Shown one piece after another: positions 1 through 7,517 of a stretch of 64,000 nucleotides of DNA. The notes beneath the pieces are model-generated. The model was given only the letters and a program-made list of their open reading frames with translations. It did not search any database and had not been told where the DNA came from. Each line of letters begins with the position of its first letter. The stretch's first letter is position 1. The position numbers were made by a program, and so were the translations under genes. The stretch comes from CBDANO01 sp965197665 (GTDB taxonomy: Bacteria; Chloroflexota; Dehalococcoidia; Lucifugimonadales; UBA3495), in assembly GCA_965197665.1 (NCBI GenBank), contig CBDANO010000005.1, positions 372,001 through 436,000 of the forward strand. Reading direction: 5' to 3'.

Positions 1-711
1 GTTCTCGTCCAGCATCGGCACTAGGTCGGCGATGGTGCCCAAGGCGGCCAACTCCAGCAGGCTTCGGTCCCAAGGCTGCCCGAAGAAGTCGTGGACCCCC
101 TGCACCAGCTTGAAAGCTAGTCCGGCCCCGCACAGAGAGTGGAAGGGGTAGCCGCCGCCCGGAAGCTTGGGGTTGATGATTGCGGCGGCGTCCGGGAGCG
201 CCGTTTGGGGCAGATGGTGGTCGGTAATGATTACGTCCGCGCCCAACCGCTTGGCGTGGTGCACTTCGTCGTAGGCGGTTACTCCACAGTCCACGGTGAC
301 GATCAGGCTTACGCCCTGGTCGACCAATCGCTCGACGGCCGAATTCGAGAGGCCGTGGCCCTCTTCCGTGCGGTGGGGCAAATAAGGGATGACCCGGATG
401 CCGAAGGGCTCCAAACCTTCGGCAATGACAGCTGAACCGGTCACGCCGTCTACGTCGAAATCCCCAAAGACGCCCACTTGTTCTTGCCGGTCTATTGCCC
501 GGAATATCCTGGAGAGCGCTAGGTCCATTCCAGCCAAGCGCAAAGGATCGTAGGGCAAACTCCGGGGTGGATGGAGGAAGACGCGCAGCTTATCGGCAGT
601 GTCGATGTTGCGCCGGACCAACAGCTTGACTATGGCTGAAGGAAGGTCGGGAGGCAGGGAATGGTCAACGGCGGGAGGCGGGAGGTCCCATCGTTTTGCG
701 CCGCCCTCCAT
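1..711 (-). CDS. recJ: Single-stranded-DNA-specific exonuclease RecJ (N-terminal part, runs off the window)
   Basis: RecJ degrades single-stranded DNA 5' to 3' during recombination and mismatch/base-excision repair. I translated this strand by hand: 237 codons are open to the window edge. It carries the DHH-phosphoesterase signatures: a GDFDVDGVTGSA motif near residue 95 (family form YGDYDADGVTSTA), a VTVDCG motif, and TDHHLP, the catalytic DHH triad. The usual GGGYPFHSLCGAGLAFKL segment follows, then LAALGTIADLVPM. The start is the ATG at 711-709, 11 bases after the fabF stop on the same strand, so the two are probably co-transcribed. The C-terminal DHHA1 and OB parts lie outside the window. 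Identity is confident; the true length is unknown. Confidence 0.93.
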   Translation of the reverse strand, partial: MEGGAKRWDLPPPAVDHSLPPDLPSAIVKLLVRRNIDTADKLRVFLHPPRSLPYDPLRLAGMDLALSRIFRAIDRQEQVGVFGDFDVDGVTGSAVIAEGLEPFGIRVIPYLPHRTEEGHGLSNSAVERLVDQGVSLIVTVDCGVTAYDEVHHAKRLGADVIITDHHLPQTALPDAAAIINPKLPGGGYPFHSLCGAGLAFKLVQGVHDFFGQPWDRSLLELAALGTIADLVPMLDEN

Positions 712-722
712 AGCCGGCGGCT

Positions 723-1982
723 TCAGTCGCCCATGTCGGGGTTAGCAAAGACCAGCACCGAATTGTGGCCGCCAAACCCGAAGGAATTACTCATAACCAC
801 GTTGAGGGGCGCGGAGCGGGCTTGATTTGGCGTGTAGTCCAAATCGCACTCCGGGTCAGGTTCCGCCAAGTTGGTGGTGGGCGGAACAACGCCATGTTGC
901 ATGGCCATCAAGCAGACGGCAGCTTCCAACGCTCCGCCGGAACCAAGGAGGTGCCCGGTCATAGACTTGCTGGAGCTGATGGGGATACGATAAGCGTCCT
1001 CCCCCAGCGCCAGCTTGATGGCTTTGGTCTCTTGGCGGTCGTTCAAAGGAGTGGACGTTCCGTGAGCGTTGAGGTAATCGACGTCAGATGGACCGAGGCC
1101 CGAGGCCCGCAGCGCTATTTTCATTGCCTTGGCCGCGCTTTCCCCGGTCGGCCCCGGCTCGGTCAGGTGATGGGCATCGGAAGTGGCGGCGTAACCGCGC
1201 AGCTCCGCCAACACCGGTACCCCCCGCCGTTCGGCGCTGTCCCGGCTCTCCAGCACCAGAACAGCGGCGCCTTCGCCAATTACGAAACCGTCGCGTTCCA
1301 AGTCGAAGGGCCTGCTGGCCCGCTTCGGGTCCTCGTTGAATCTAGACAGGGCCCGCAAGGCGTTGAATCCGGCGACGGTAACCGGATAGATTGGCGCCTC
1401 GCTGCCCCCGGCAAGAACCACTTCCTGCTGGCCCCGGCGTATCATTTCCCACCCTTGCCCCAAGGCGTCGGCGCCACTGGAGCAGGACGACACCAAACAG
1501 TAGTTGGCGCCCATGGCCCCGGTGACCATCGACACTTGGGCGGAGGCCATATCCGCCAGCATCATCGGGATGAGAAAGGGGCTGACCCGCTTGGGGCCGC
1601 GCTGGCTGAGCACCTGGAATTGTTGGGAGAGGGTAATGATGCCGCCGATGCCGCTCCCAACAATAACCCCTATTTGGTAAGGGTCGGCGCTCTCCGGGGA
1701 CAACCGGGCCTGCCGGCATGCTTCCTTAGCGGCAACTGCGGCAAACTGAGCGAAGCGGTCCATGCGTCGAGCGTCTTTCCGCTCCAAGTAGTCCTCGGCG
1801 TCAAACCCCTTCACCTCGGCGGCGAACCTAGTGTCGAAACCTTCCGTGTCGAAGGCCGTTATGAAGTCGACTCCCGATCTCCCCTCGGCCACGCCGTTCC
1901 AGGTGGACGCCGTATCCAAGCCCAAAGGACTCACTACTCCGACACCGGTAACAAATACGCGCCGGTTGTAGTCGTCAGCCAT
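723..1982 (-). CDS. fabF: 3-oxoacyl-ACP synthase II (FabF/KAS II)
   Basis: This condensing enzyme elongates fatty-acyl-ACP with malonyl-ACP in cytosolic type II fatty acid synthesis. The 419 residues match the normal family length (about 410-420). The Cys-His-His triad is visible: the nucleophile is Cys167 in SSCSSGADAL, a His lies in the NAHGTSTPLND motif, and a His lies in SMTGHLLGSGGALE. The C-terminal SNSFGFGGHN motif is intact. The start ATG at 1982 gives the typical N-terminus RRVFVTGVGVVSPLG. No acpP, fabD or fabG lies next to it: the upstream gene is a radical SAM protein 290 bases away, and downstream is recJ. It therefore looks like an isolated fabF rather than part of a complete fab cluster. 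Confidence 0.96.
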   Translation of the reverse strand: MADDYNRRVFVTGVGVVSPLGLDTASTWNGVAEGRSGVDFITAFDTEGFDTRFAAEVKGFDAEDYLERKDARRMDRFAQFAAVAAKEACRQARLSPESADPYQIGVIVGSGIGGIITLSQQFQVLSQRGPKRVSPFLIPMMLADMASAQVSMVTGAMGANYCLVSSCSSGADALGQGWEMIRRGQQEVVLAGGSEAPIYPVTVAGFNALRALSRFNEDPKRASRPFDLERDGFVIGEGAAVLVLESRDSAERRGVPVLAELRGYAATSDAHHLTEPGPTGESAAKAMKIALRASGLGPSDVDYLNAHGTSTPLNDRQETKAIKLALGEDAYRIPISSSKSMTGHLLGSGGALEAAVCLMAMQHGVVPPTTNLAEPDPECDLDYTPNQARSAPLNVVMSNSFGFGGHNSVLVFANPDMGD

Positions 1983-2271
1983 GTTCAGGCAACCTCATTC
2001 CACCGGAGAGAAAGGGAAATAGGGCTGGTCTGTCCAAGATAATCCGGCCCAATCCGCCCTCTCGCTCCTGTGGCCGCGAAGGGGCGGGGCCGGAACACAC
2101 TGGTCCAACTGGTAGCAAGCTAACGCTTGCCCAAGATAATTTCAGGCCCAAGGTATAGCAGCTTCTCGCCGGCAAAGCGGCCTAGCCCGACTCGGCCTCG
2201 CAGGCCCAGCCCACGGTTTAGCTTCTGCGATCACAAGACGCGGGCGCGGCTAGGCCCGACAGGGTACGGGA

Positions 2272-4062
2272 CTACTGGCGGGCGGCGCTCTTTTGTTTAG
2301 GATCCAGCATCACCCGATTGAGCATTTCGGTAAGTTCGGTGATACGCCCCGAGATGTTGACCGCCAATTCCGTTCTGCCCGTGGTCACCGGGTCGGACAG
2401 GGCTTTCAACGAGTCGGTCAACTCACTCATCCGGGTCCCCACGGATTCAGCGACTTCCTTCCGCACGTTAGCAAGAGGTTGGGATACGGCGCGCAGCGTT
2501 TCCACCAACTCGCCGACGCGTTGAGATACGTTCTCACCGGCTTCTTTACCCACGGTGGACACCGGAGCGGACCAGCCCCGAAGGAACTCGGTTGCCTCGG
2601 AGATTCGGACGCTAAAGCCCTCTCCCGACTCTTTACCGGTGTCGGCCATGCGCAACCGGTAGCTCTTGAGGATGCGGAATATACGCCCGTACAGGTCGTC
2701 GACAGGTCTGAGTTTGGCGGTATATCGGTCGAACAGGTCCCGGCTCTCCTCCATCGTCCATCGTTCGTCAAAGTGGACCATCTGGCGGCCGGTATAAAGC
2801 TGGTACGGCCGCATCTCGCCCTCTTGCAGCAACCCGCCCTCGGCATTCAGGGGCGCCAGGGAGTCCCAGTTGGAAGTTGCGGGCAGCGGCGTGAGCAGGT
2901 TGGCGGTCTGATAGTTGCTAATCTCCGTTACCCAGTCGGCCATCTGCATGATGCTTTCTTCGGTGTCATAGGGGAGGCCGATGATGGTCATAGCGACCAC
3001 CGAGAACCCGTCGCTCTTGAGGCTGACCAAGTCGCTATGGGCTTGGCCGGGCTCTTGGCGCTTGCGCACCAGCTTCAGGTTTTCGGCGTTATCCGATTCG
3101 ACTCCCACGTAAAGCATCTTGATGTTGGCTTCGCGCATGGCTTCGGCCATCTCTGGATCATGGCCCACTTCGGTCCGGGCCTGGCAGATGAGGCTCATGC
3201 CTTCCGTGTGGTCTTTCCAACTTTTGAGCCGCGCCAAACGTTCATCCCGGTACTTGACAGCCCGCATCGGAGGCGGGTGGAGGTCATCGGAAATGAAGAT
3301 TTGGAAACTGCCGCTCCGGGAGGAGTGGATCAAGCCATCGTCAGCCATGCTTCTAAGTTGTTGCAGCCGCTTGATTTCCGTCTCTCTGGACACTAGCCGG
3401 TAACCCAAGAACTGCTGAATGACCTGGCAATAGGTGCATTTTTCGGTGCAGCCGCGGACCGTTTCCAGGACCCCTCCGGCAAGGGGATTGGCCGGCGTGA
3501 GGTCTTTGATGGAGCGAAAGTCGGGAAGGTCCACGAAGTCTGGGTCCACCAGGCCGGTCCGGCGCGTCTGTACGACGCGCCCATCCCGGCGGTAGCTGAT
3601 GCCGGGGAACTTTTCCAAGTAAGAGTCAAGTTGGGGACCTCTGTAGGTCAACATCACGTCGCAAAGCCGGCCGATGATGTCTTCGCCTTCTCTCTGGACT
3701 ATGACGTCGAAGTGACCGTAATCGAAGGCTTCCTCGGCCAGAGGACTCATTTGGGGCCCGCCGCCGATGACTATCAACTCCGGGTGGATCTGCTTGGCCC
3801 TGCGAGCAACCTGGTAGGCCCTGGGCGCCTCGTTGATGAGCGCCGTTACCAACAGGACGTCGACGCCTTCCAGATCCTTGTCCGGGTCTATAGGTCCGGA
3901 CCGGTCTTCAAACCAGATGAGCCGCTCGTATTGGAACGGGCCTTCCCACTGGGCCAACGCGCCGGACAGGAACAGCATTCCCTGTCGAGGAATTGCAATA
4001 TATTCGAAGTTGCCGCCGGTAGACGCCGGTTGGAGCAGCACCACTCGTTTGGTCTTGGACAT
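2272..4062 (-). CDS. Cobalamin-binding radical SAM protein with a repeated C-terminal tail
   Basis: The protein has 596 residues. About residues 65-140 resemble a B12-binding Rossmann domain (VIGGGPQMSPLAEEA, VIVQREGED). A radical SAM barrel follows with the cluster motif CTEKCTYC (Cys205, Cys209, Cys212) in GGVLETVRGC. This is the B12/radical SAM class that includes BchE- and methylase-like enzymes; the substrate cannot be told. After about residue 480 the protein leaves the family and carries three exact-length 29-residue repeats plus a partial fourth (see the repeat entry), predicted helical. The start ATG has a good Shine-Dalgarno (SD), AGGAGGGGG. The gene stands alone: fabF is 290 bases downstream and a 330-base gap lies upstream. 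Domain assignment is confident; function is not. Confidence 0.88.
   Translation of the reverse strand: MSKTKRVVLLQPASTGGNFEYIAIPRQGMLFLSGALAQWEGPFQYERLIWFEDRSGPIDPDKDLEGVDVLLVTALINEAPRAYQVARRAKQIHPELIVIGGGPQMSPLAEEAFDYGHFDVIVQREGEDIIGRLCDVMLTYRGPQLDSYLEKFPGISYRRDGRVVQTRRTGLVDPDFVDLPDFRSIKDLTPANPLAGGVLETVRGCTEKCTYCQVIQQFLGYRLVSRETEIKRLQQLRSMADDGLIHSSRSGSFQIFISDDLHPPPMRAVKYRDERLARLKSWKDHTEGMSLICQARTEVGHDPEMAEAMREANIKMLYVGVESDNAENLKLVRKRQEPGQAHSDLVSLKSDGFSVVAMTIIGLPYDTEESIMQMADWVTEISNYQTANLLTPLPATSNWDSLAPLNAEGGLLQEGEMRPYQLYTGRQMVHFDERWTMEESRDLFDRYTAKLRPVDDLYGRIFRILKSYRLRMADTGKESGEGFSVRISEATEFLRGWSAPVSTVGKEAGENVSQRVGELVETLRAVSQPLANVRKEVAESVGTRMSELTDSLKALSDPVTTGRTELAVNISGRITELTEMLNRVMLDPKQKSAARQ
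2305..2616 (-). repeat. 29-residue tandem protein repeats in the radical SAM tail
   Basis: Residues 483-511, 512-540 and 541-569 of the 2272-4062 product are three repeats of exactly 29 residues, with a partial fourth at about 570-586. The shared pattern is R at repeat position 4, (S/G)E at 6-7, a Leu-rich stretch at 8-15, SxP at 16-18 and a charged end (K/R)xE. The DNA is diverged, so this is an old protein-level repeat rather than a fresh tandem duplication. It reads as amphipathic helix, possibly a coiled-coil or membrane-surface segment (inference). Confidence 0.85.
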
Positions 4063-4391
4063 GATTACCCCCTCCTAGCGCAGGGGATTGTTATATCGCC
4101 CCGGCAATGCTCCCCATTAGACCGCCGGGACCACCTCTTGACAGTCCTATTGGGAAAGTAACTCAACCGGAGCCGTGTGTCTATTATACGTGTATGCGGT
4201 TTCTAATTATATCCTATTAGTTAACGTAAACACACCTTATGATTCTCCCGCCTATCGTATGTTTGGGCCGTCACGCCGCAATTCGAACCTAGGTAGCCGT
4301 TTAATCCATACGGGAGAAATCGTGAAGGCCGCCCCGTATCGTCCTTCCGGACGCACCGCCAGCGGAGTGCGGTTATTCCAAACAACTGCCG
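4063..4391. other. Intergenic region with a locally AT-rich promoter-like patch
   Basis: No gene is supported in these 329 bases. The stretch 4170-4250 is clearly more AT-rich than its surroundings and holds a TATAAT on the minus strand (4188-4183), suitably placed to serve the radical SAM gene that starts at 4062. I found no convincing -35 hexamer. An inverted pair TCTCCCG / CGGGAGA (about 4246 and 4310) and a TTCGAAC-like loop superficially suggest a tRNA, but the arms do not pair (see rejected items). Confidence 0.4.
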
Positions 4392-4955
4392 CTACTTCGC
4401 CTCCATTCGGGCCAGGATGTCTCGGATCTCGGTTAAGAGACCCTCTACACCTTGGGCGCCGCCGGAGGGAGGGGAGTCCGCGGGCAACTCGACATTCAGG
4501 GCTTTCTGCCGTTGGCACAGGACCGCATCGCGAAAATGGGCCGCGTCTACTACGCCGATAAGGTTTCCCTCGCTCCCGGAGTTGCTTCCGGATTGTCCCG
4601 CGGTCTCCACCTTTAGGCCGCCGAGAGCGTAATAGCGCATCAACGGCCCGTCGTGCAAGCGGAGGTCCGTAATCCGGTTGAGGGGAATGGTGGACTCGGT
4701 ACGGAAGAACACGCCCTTGCGCACTTCCAACGCCTGGGTGGTCAGCCTCGCCGACAGGCGCCGCAGGTACTCCTGGCCGTACCACTTGCTAAACAGCAAC
4801 CAGATTGGGATGAATGGGATGCCCACGACAGTAATGACGAGAATCCCTGACACGGCCCATCGACCGTAGGGGATTATCTTTGGATCGAATTGTGCTTCGA
4901 GGATCGTGTCGCCGGTTACGCCGGCCTGACCGAGCGGGTCGGGTTGGCTGCTCAT
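4392..4955 (-). CDS. PH-domain (bPH2-type) membrane-associated protein
   Basis: This is a 187-residue protein from the preferred ATG at 4955. That start has the SD-like GAGGGGAGG just upstream, whereas the longer open frame to 5117 has an Arg/Ser-rich, non-native-looking N-terminus. It has a hydrophobic helix (WAVSGILVITVVGIPFIPIWLLF, about residues 30-52) followed by the bacterial PH-like segment: the LTTQALEVRKGVFFRTESTIP pattern, then LNRITDLRLHDGPLMRYYALGGLKVETAG. This matches the YdbS/YdbT family of unknown function, with short domain proteins anchored in the membrane. The C-terminus (EIRDILARM) is a short helix. It stands between an LLM oxidoreductase and the radical SAM gene without tight coupling to either. 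Confidence 0.75.
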   Translation of the reverse strand: MSSQPDPLGQAGVTGDTILEAQFDPKIIPYGRWAVSGILVITVVGIPFIPIWLLFSKWYGQEYLRRLSARLTTQALEVRKGVFFRTESTIPLNRITDLRLHDGPLMRYYALGGLKVETAGQSGSNSGSEGNLIGVVDAAHFRDAVLCQRQKALNVELPADSPPSGGAQGVEGLLTEIRDILARMEAK

Positions 4956-5196
4956 ATCCTCCCCTCTTCTCAGAGCGGCACGCCGGAATTCACCATGGCC
5001 GATTGTAACCCAGCCCAAAGAAGCAATCAATGTCTTGGATTGTTCCAGTTGGCCCCGGCTAAAGGGACGCCGCCGCCGCGAACACATATTGCCGGAAGAG
5101 GAGCGCCGCTTGGGCATTCGACGGACGCGGCCTCTTCCACACTCCTCACGGCAACCTCATTAGACCCCTATTTGCCCCGGTCTAAAGAGTTGGGCG

Positions 5197-6159
5197 CTAG
5201 GGACCCGCTTGGGCCCGGCAGCGTTGAAAATAAGGGAGAATCTCCTTGCCAATAGTCTCCAAGTGCCTGGCCCGGTCTTCCGGGGGACACGAAACGCCGA
5301 AAATGAAGTAACGGGCCCCGGCGTCGACGTACTCTTGAAGACGAGCGATGCACTGCTCCACAGGCCCCAGCAAGCAGTAGTTCTTTACGATATTGATGAA
5401 GTCGCCACCGTAGAGGTATTGACCTCCCAACTCCCGAGCAGCAACGTTCGCTGCCTCTTCAACGGAGGGATAGATGCTTATGTAGGGATAGCAGGCCCAC
5501 TGGAAACCGGACAAGTCCCGGCCCAACTCCTCAGCGAACCGGGTGACTTTGGCCACGCTGTCTTTGTAGCGGTCCGGACTGTAGAAATACGGCAGCCAAC
5601 CGTCACCATAACGCGCCGCCCGGAGCATGGCCGCATCGCGCCTACCGGATACCCAAATCGGCGGATGGGGCTTTTGTACCGGCGGCGGATTTATCGCGGC
5701 GCCCTCCAGCCGGAAGTGCCGGCCTTGGTGGGATACTGTCTCACCCCGCCACAGGGGACGCAGTAGCTCGAGGCACTCGTTGGTACGGCTGCCCCGTTGA
5801 TTGACCTTTAGCCCGGCGTTCTCGAACTCCACCGGAAACTCGCCGCCAATGCCAACCCCCAACGTAAGCCGTCCGCCGGAAGCAACGTCCAAGGTCGCCG
5901 TCAGCCTAGCCAACACCAGAGGTTGATAGAATGGAACGAGCAAGATGGAAGACAGCAGTCTGATTTTCTCGGTCGCGCCGGCCGCCACACCCAGCAACGG
6001 CAAGGCGGCGTGGTTGGGGCCGGGCGGGTCTCCCCGCATGTAATGCTCCCCGGCGGCGAAGTACTCGTAGCCCAGCTCTTCCATCCACCTGGCCTCCCGA
6101 GCAACTTCCGCCGCGCCCAATGCCGTGGCGGCGCCAAAGTGTAGATCGGCCTGGCTCAA
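5197..6159 (-). CDS. LLM-class (luciferase-like) flavin-dependent oxidoreductase 1
   Basis: A 320-residue TIM-barrel protein of the bacterial luciferase / F420-dependent reductase superfamily. Family markers are visible: an N-terminal LGYEYFAAGEHYMRG segment, the SILLVPFYQPLVLARLTATLDVASGGRLTLGVGIG block, and KPHPPIWVSGRRDAAMLRAARYGDGWLP. These enzymes use reduced FMN or F420 to oxidise or reduce small organic substrates; the substrate here cannot be told. It is one of three non-identical LLM genes in the first 24 kb. It is divergent from the alpha/beta hydrolase at 6564 across a 400-base region with an operator-like palindrome, which suggests shared control (inference). Confidence 0.9.
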   Translation of the reverse strand: MSQADLHFGAATALGAAEVAREARWMEELGYEYFAAGEHYMRGDPPGPNHAALPLLGVAAGATEKIRLLSSILLVPFYQPLVLARLTATLDVASGGRLTLGVGIGGEFPVEFENAGLKVNQRGSRTNECLELLRPLWRGETVSHQGRHFRLEGAAINPPPVQKPHPPIWVSGRRDAAMLRAARYGDGWLPYFYSPDRYKDSVAKVTRFAEELGRDLSGFQWACYPYISIYPSVEEAANVAARELGGQYLYGGDFINIVKNYCLLGPVEQCIARLQEYVDAGARYFIFGVSCPPEDRARHLETIGKEILPYFQRCRAQAGP

Positions 6160-6262
6160 GTAATACCCTCCGAACCCCTTGATTGAAGTGATGTCCGGCC
6201 CCTTATTCGGTCTCCGGGGGCAGCCCGAAATCCTCGCCTATTCTACAGCAGGTCTTGATAGT

Positions 6263-6280
6263 AGTCACTCCTGAGTGACT
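6263..6280. promoter_or_regulatory. Perfect 8-bp-arm palindrome, possible operator between divergent genes
   Basis: AGTCACTC, two bases, then GAGTGACT. The site sits about 100 bases upstream of the LLM gene that starts at 6159 and 280 upstream of the divergent hydrolase at 6564. Size and position fit a dimeric repressor site, but no regulator gene is adjacent, so this remains an inference. Confidence 0.4.
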
Positions 6281-6377
6281 TCGAGGGCAGGGCCCCAAGA
6301 TTTTGTGGGCCGTATCTGGAAGCGCGCTCTTGCTTGACCGGCAGGAGCCGGGCCTTGACAACGAAATGCCCCCGTCT

Positions 6378-6450
6378 GACAATCAGCGCGGTTGATTCCT
6401 CGGAAAATGCTATTTTCATCCTTCGCGGCGCCGTCTCAGCCGGTACGCGG
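6378..6450 (+). repeat. Dispersed intergenic repeat family B, copy 1
   Basis: It begins GACAATCAG, then GATTCCTCGGAAAATGCT, TTTTCATCCTTCGCGGCGCC and TCTCAGCCGGTACGCGG. The same ordered blocks recur at 27427-27489 (minus strand), 30367-30427 and 55541-55597. All four copies are non-coding. This copy lies in the divergent region before the hydrolase gene at 6564. Confidence 0.75.
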
Positions 6451-6563
6451 GGTTACTATAGACGACCCCAAAGGGCGAGGATGGCTCAAGTTTAGGGTAA
6501 CACTCTAGATTCAGCTCCCGACATTTTGTTCCCTGGATTCAGTTTGGAGGAGAAACCGTCAAA

Positions 6564-7367
6564 ATGACTACCAGCCCCCAGACCTGGACCGAAGAAATTC
6601 GCCGCGTGGCCGGCGTCGAGCTTCAGTTGATCAAGGGCGGCACCGGAGAGCCCCTGTTGGTCCTCCACGACGAGATTGGCCACCACGCCTGGCTTGGGTT
6701 CCACGATTCCTTGGCGCAGCGAAACGCTCTCCATATTCCTTCCCATCCCGGATTCGGCAAGACCCCGGCCCTTGACTGGATCATGAACGTCCGCGACATG
6801 GCGGGTTGGTACTTGCAAGCTCTGGATGAGCTCGGCTTGCACCGGGTTAACGTCATCGGCTTTTCTCTAGGGGGTTGGTTGGCGGCGGAGATGGCCACAA
6901 TGTGCCCTCACCAGTTCAAGAAGCTGGCGCTGGTGGGGCCCACCGGGGTCAAACCGCCGGTGGGCGAGATATACGACATGTTCCTGGAAGTTGCCAAGGA
7001 GTTCATTACCGCCGGTTTCTTGGACCCGGCCGGCGCCCCGGAGTTCCAGCGGGTATGCCCCGACGAGCCCTCTCCGGAGCAGGTAGAAGCGTGGGAGGTG
7101 GCTAGGGAGGAGGCCTGCCGCTTGGGTTGGCGGCCCTACATGTACTACCCGGCCTTGCCCCAGTTGCTGGGTAGAATCAAGGGACTACCGACGCTCATCG
7201 TATGGGGGCGGCAGGACGCCATAGTGCCCTTGAGCGCCGGCCAAGTCTACCACGAGTCCATAGAAGGCTCCCGTTTGGTGGTAATGGAGGACTGCGGTCA
7301 CCGGCCCGAGGTGGAAAAGCCGGCGGAGTTCGTGGACTTGGTGCAGGGGTTCTTTTCCGAGTCTTAG
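6564..7367 (+). CDS. Alpha/beta-fold hydrolase
   Basis: The 267 residues match a compact alpha/beta hydrolase. The nucleophile is Ser101 in the elbow GFSLGGW, the acid Asp lies in WGRQDAIVP and the His in DCGHRPEVEKP. The oxyanion region reads LLVLHDEIGHHAW. The start ATG is preceded by TTTGGAGGAGAAA, a strong SD. These enzymes hydrolyse esters, lactones or C-C bonds of ring-cleavage products, and the substrate here is open. It is divergent from the LLM oxidoreductase at 5197, so the two may act on one catabolic route. It is followed by a repeat-derived hairpin. Confidence 0.92.
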   Translation: MTTSPQTWTEEIRRVAGVELQLIKGGTGEPLLVLHDEIGHHAWLGFHDSLAQRNALHIPSHPGFGKTPALDWIMNVRDMAGWYLQALDELGLHRVNVIGFSLGGWLAAEMATMCPHQFKKLALVGPTGVKPPVGEIYDMFLEVAKEFITAGFLDPAGAPEFQRVCPDEPSPEQVEAWEVAREEACRLGWRPYMYYPALPQLLGRIKGLPTLIVWGRQDAIVPLSAGQVYHESIEGSRLVVMEDCGHRPEVEKPAEFVDLVQGFFSES

Positions 7368-7402
7368 CAGTCAACCGCCGGCGCTATACGGCGATGACTT
7401 CT

Positions 7403-7490
7403 TAACCTCGTGTGCGGGTTCCTTAAATCGCCGGTGGGGTCATTGGATCAGGATGGGCGGGTCGGGGACCCGCCCATCCTGATATTATCG
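7403..7490 (+). repeat. Dispersed repeat family A, partial copy 1, with 16-bp hairpin
   Basis: The left end TAACCTCGTGTGCGGGTTCCTTAA matches the terminal repeat of the full copies at 17.4 and 23.8 kb. The copy ends in a perfect hairpin with 16-bp arms (7447-7462 and 7468-7483; arm ATCAGGATGGGCGGGT) and a 5-base loop. It lies between convergent genes (stops at 7367 and 7518), so it may end transcription from both sides, although neither flank has a T-run. Confidence 0.72.
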
Positions 7491-7517
7491 CGGCGGTCCG
7501 CGGACCGCATTGTTACT

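Noticed and set aside
765..2042. Long plus-strand open frame (425 residues) opposite fabF
   Set aside because: Shadow frame: it overlaps fabF completely, lacks any domain, has no SD and is Gly/Arg-rich as expected of an antisense frame in GC-rich DNA.
2293..3396. Plus-strand open frame of 367 residues opposite the radical SAM gene
   Set aside because: Antisense to a gene with clear CxxxCxxC and B12 motifs; no family features of its own.
4245..4320. Possible tRNA (TTCGAAC-like loop and TCTCCCG/CGGGAGA acceptor-like ends)
   Set aside because: Neither strand gives a paired T-arm or a D- and anticodon arm of proper length; no CCA or clover-leaf fold could be built by eye.
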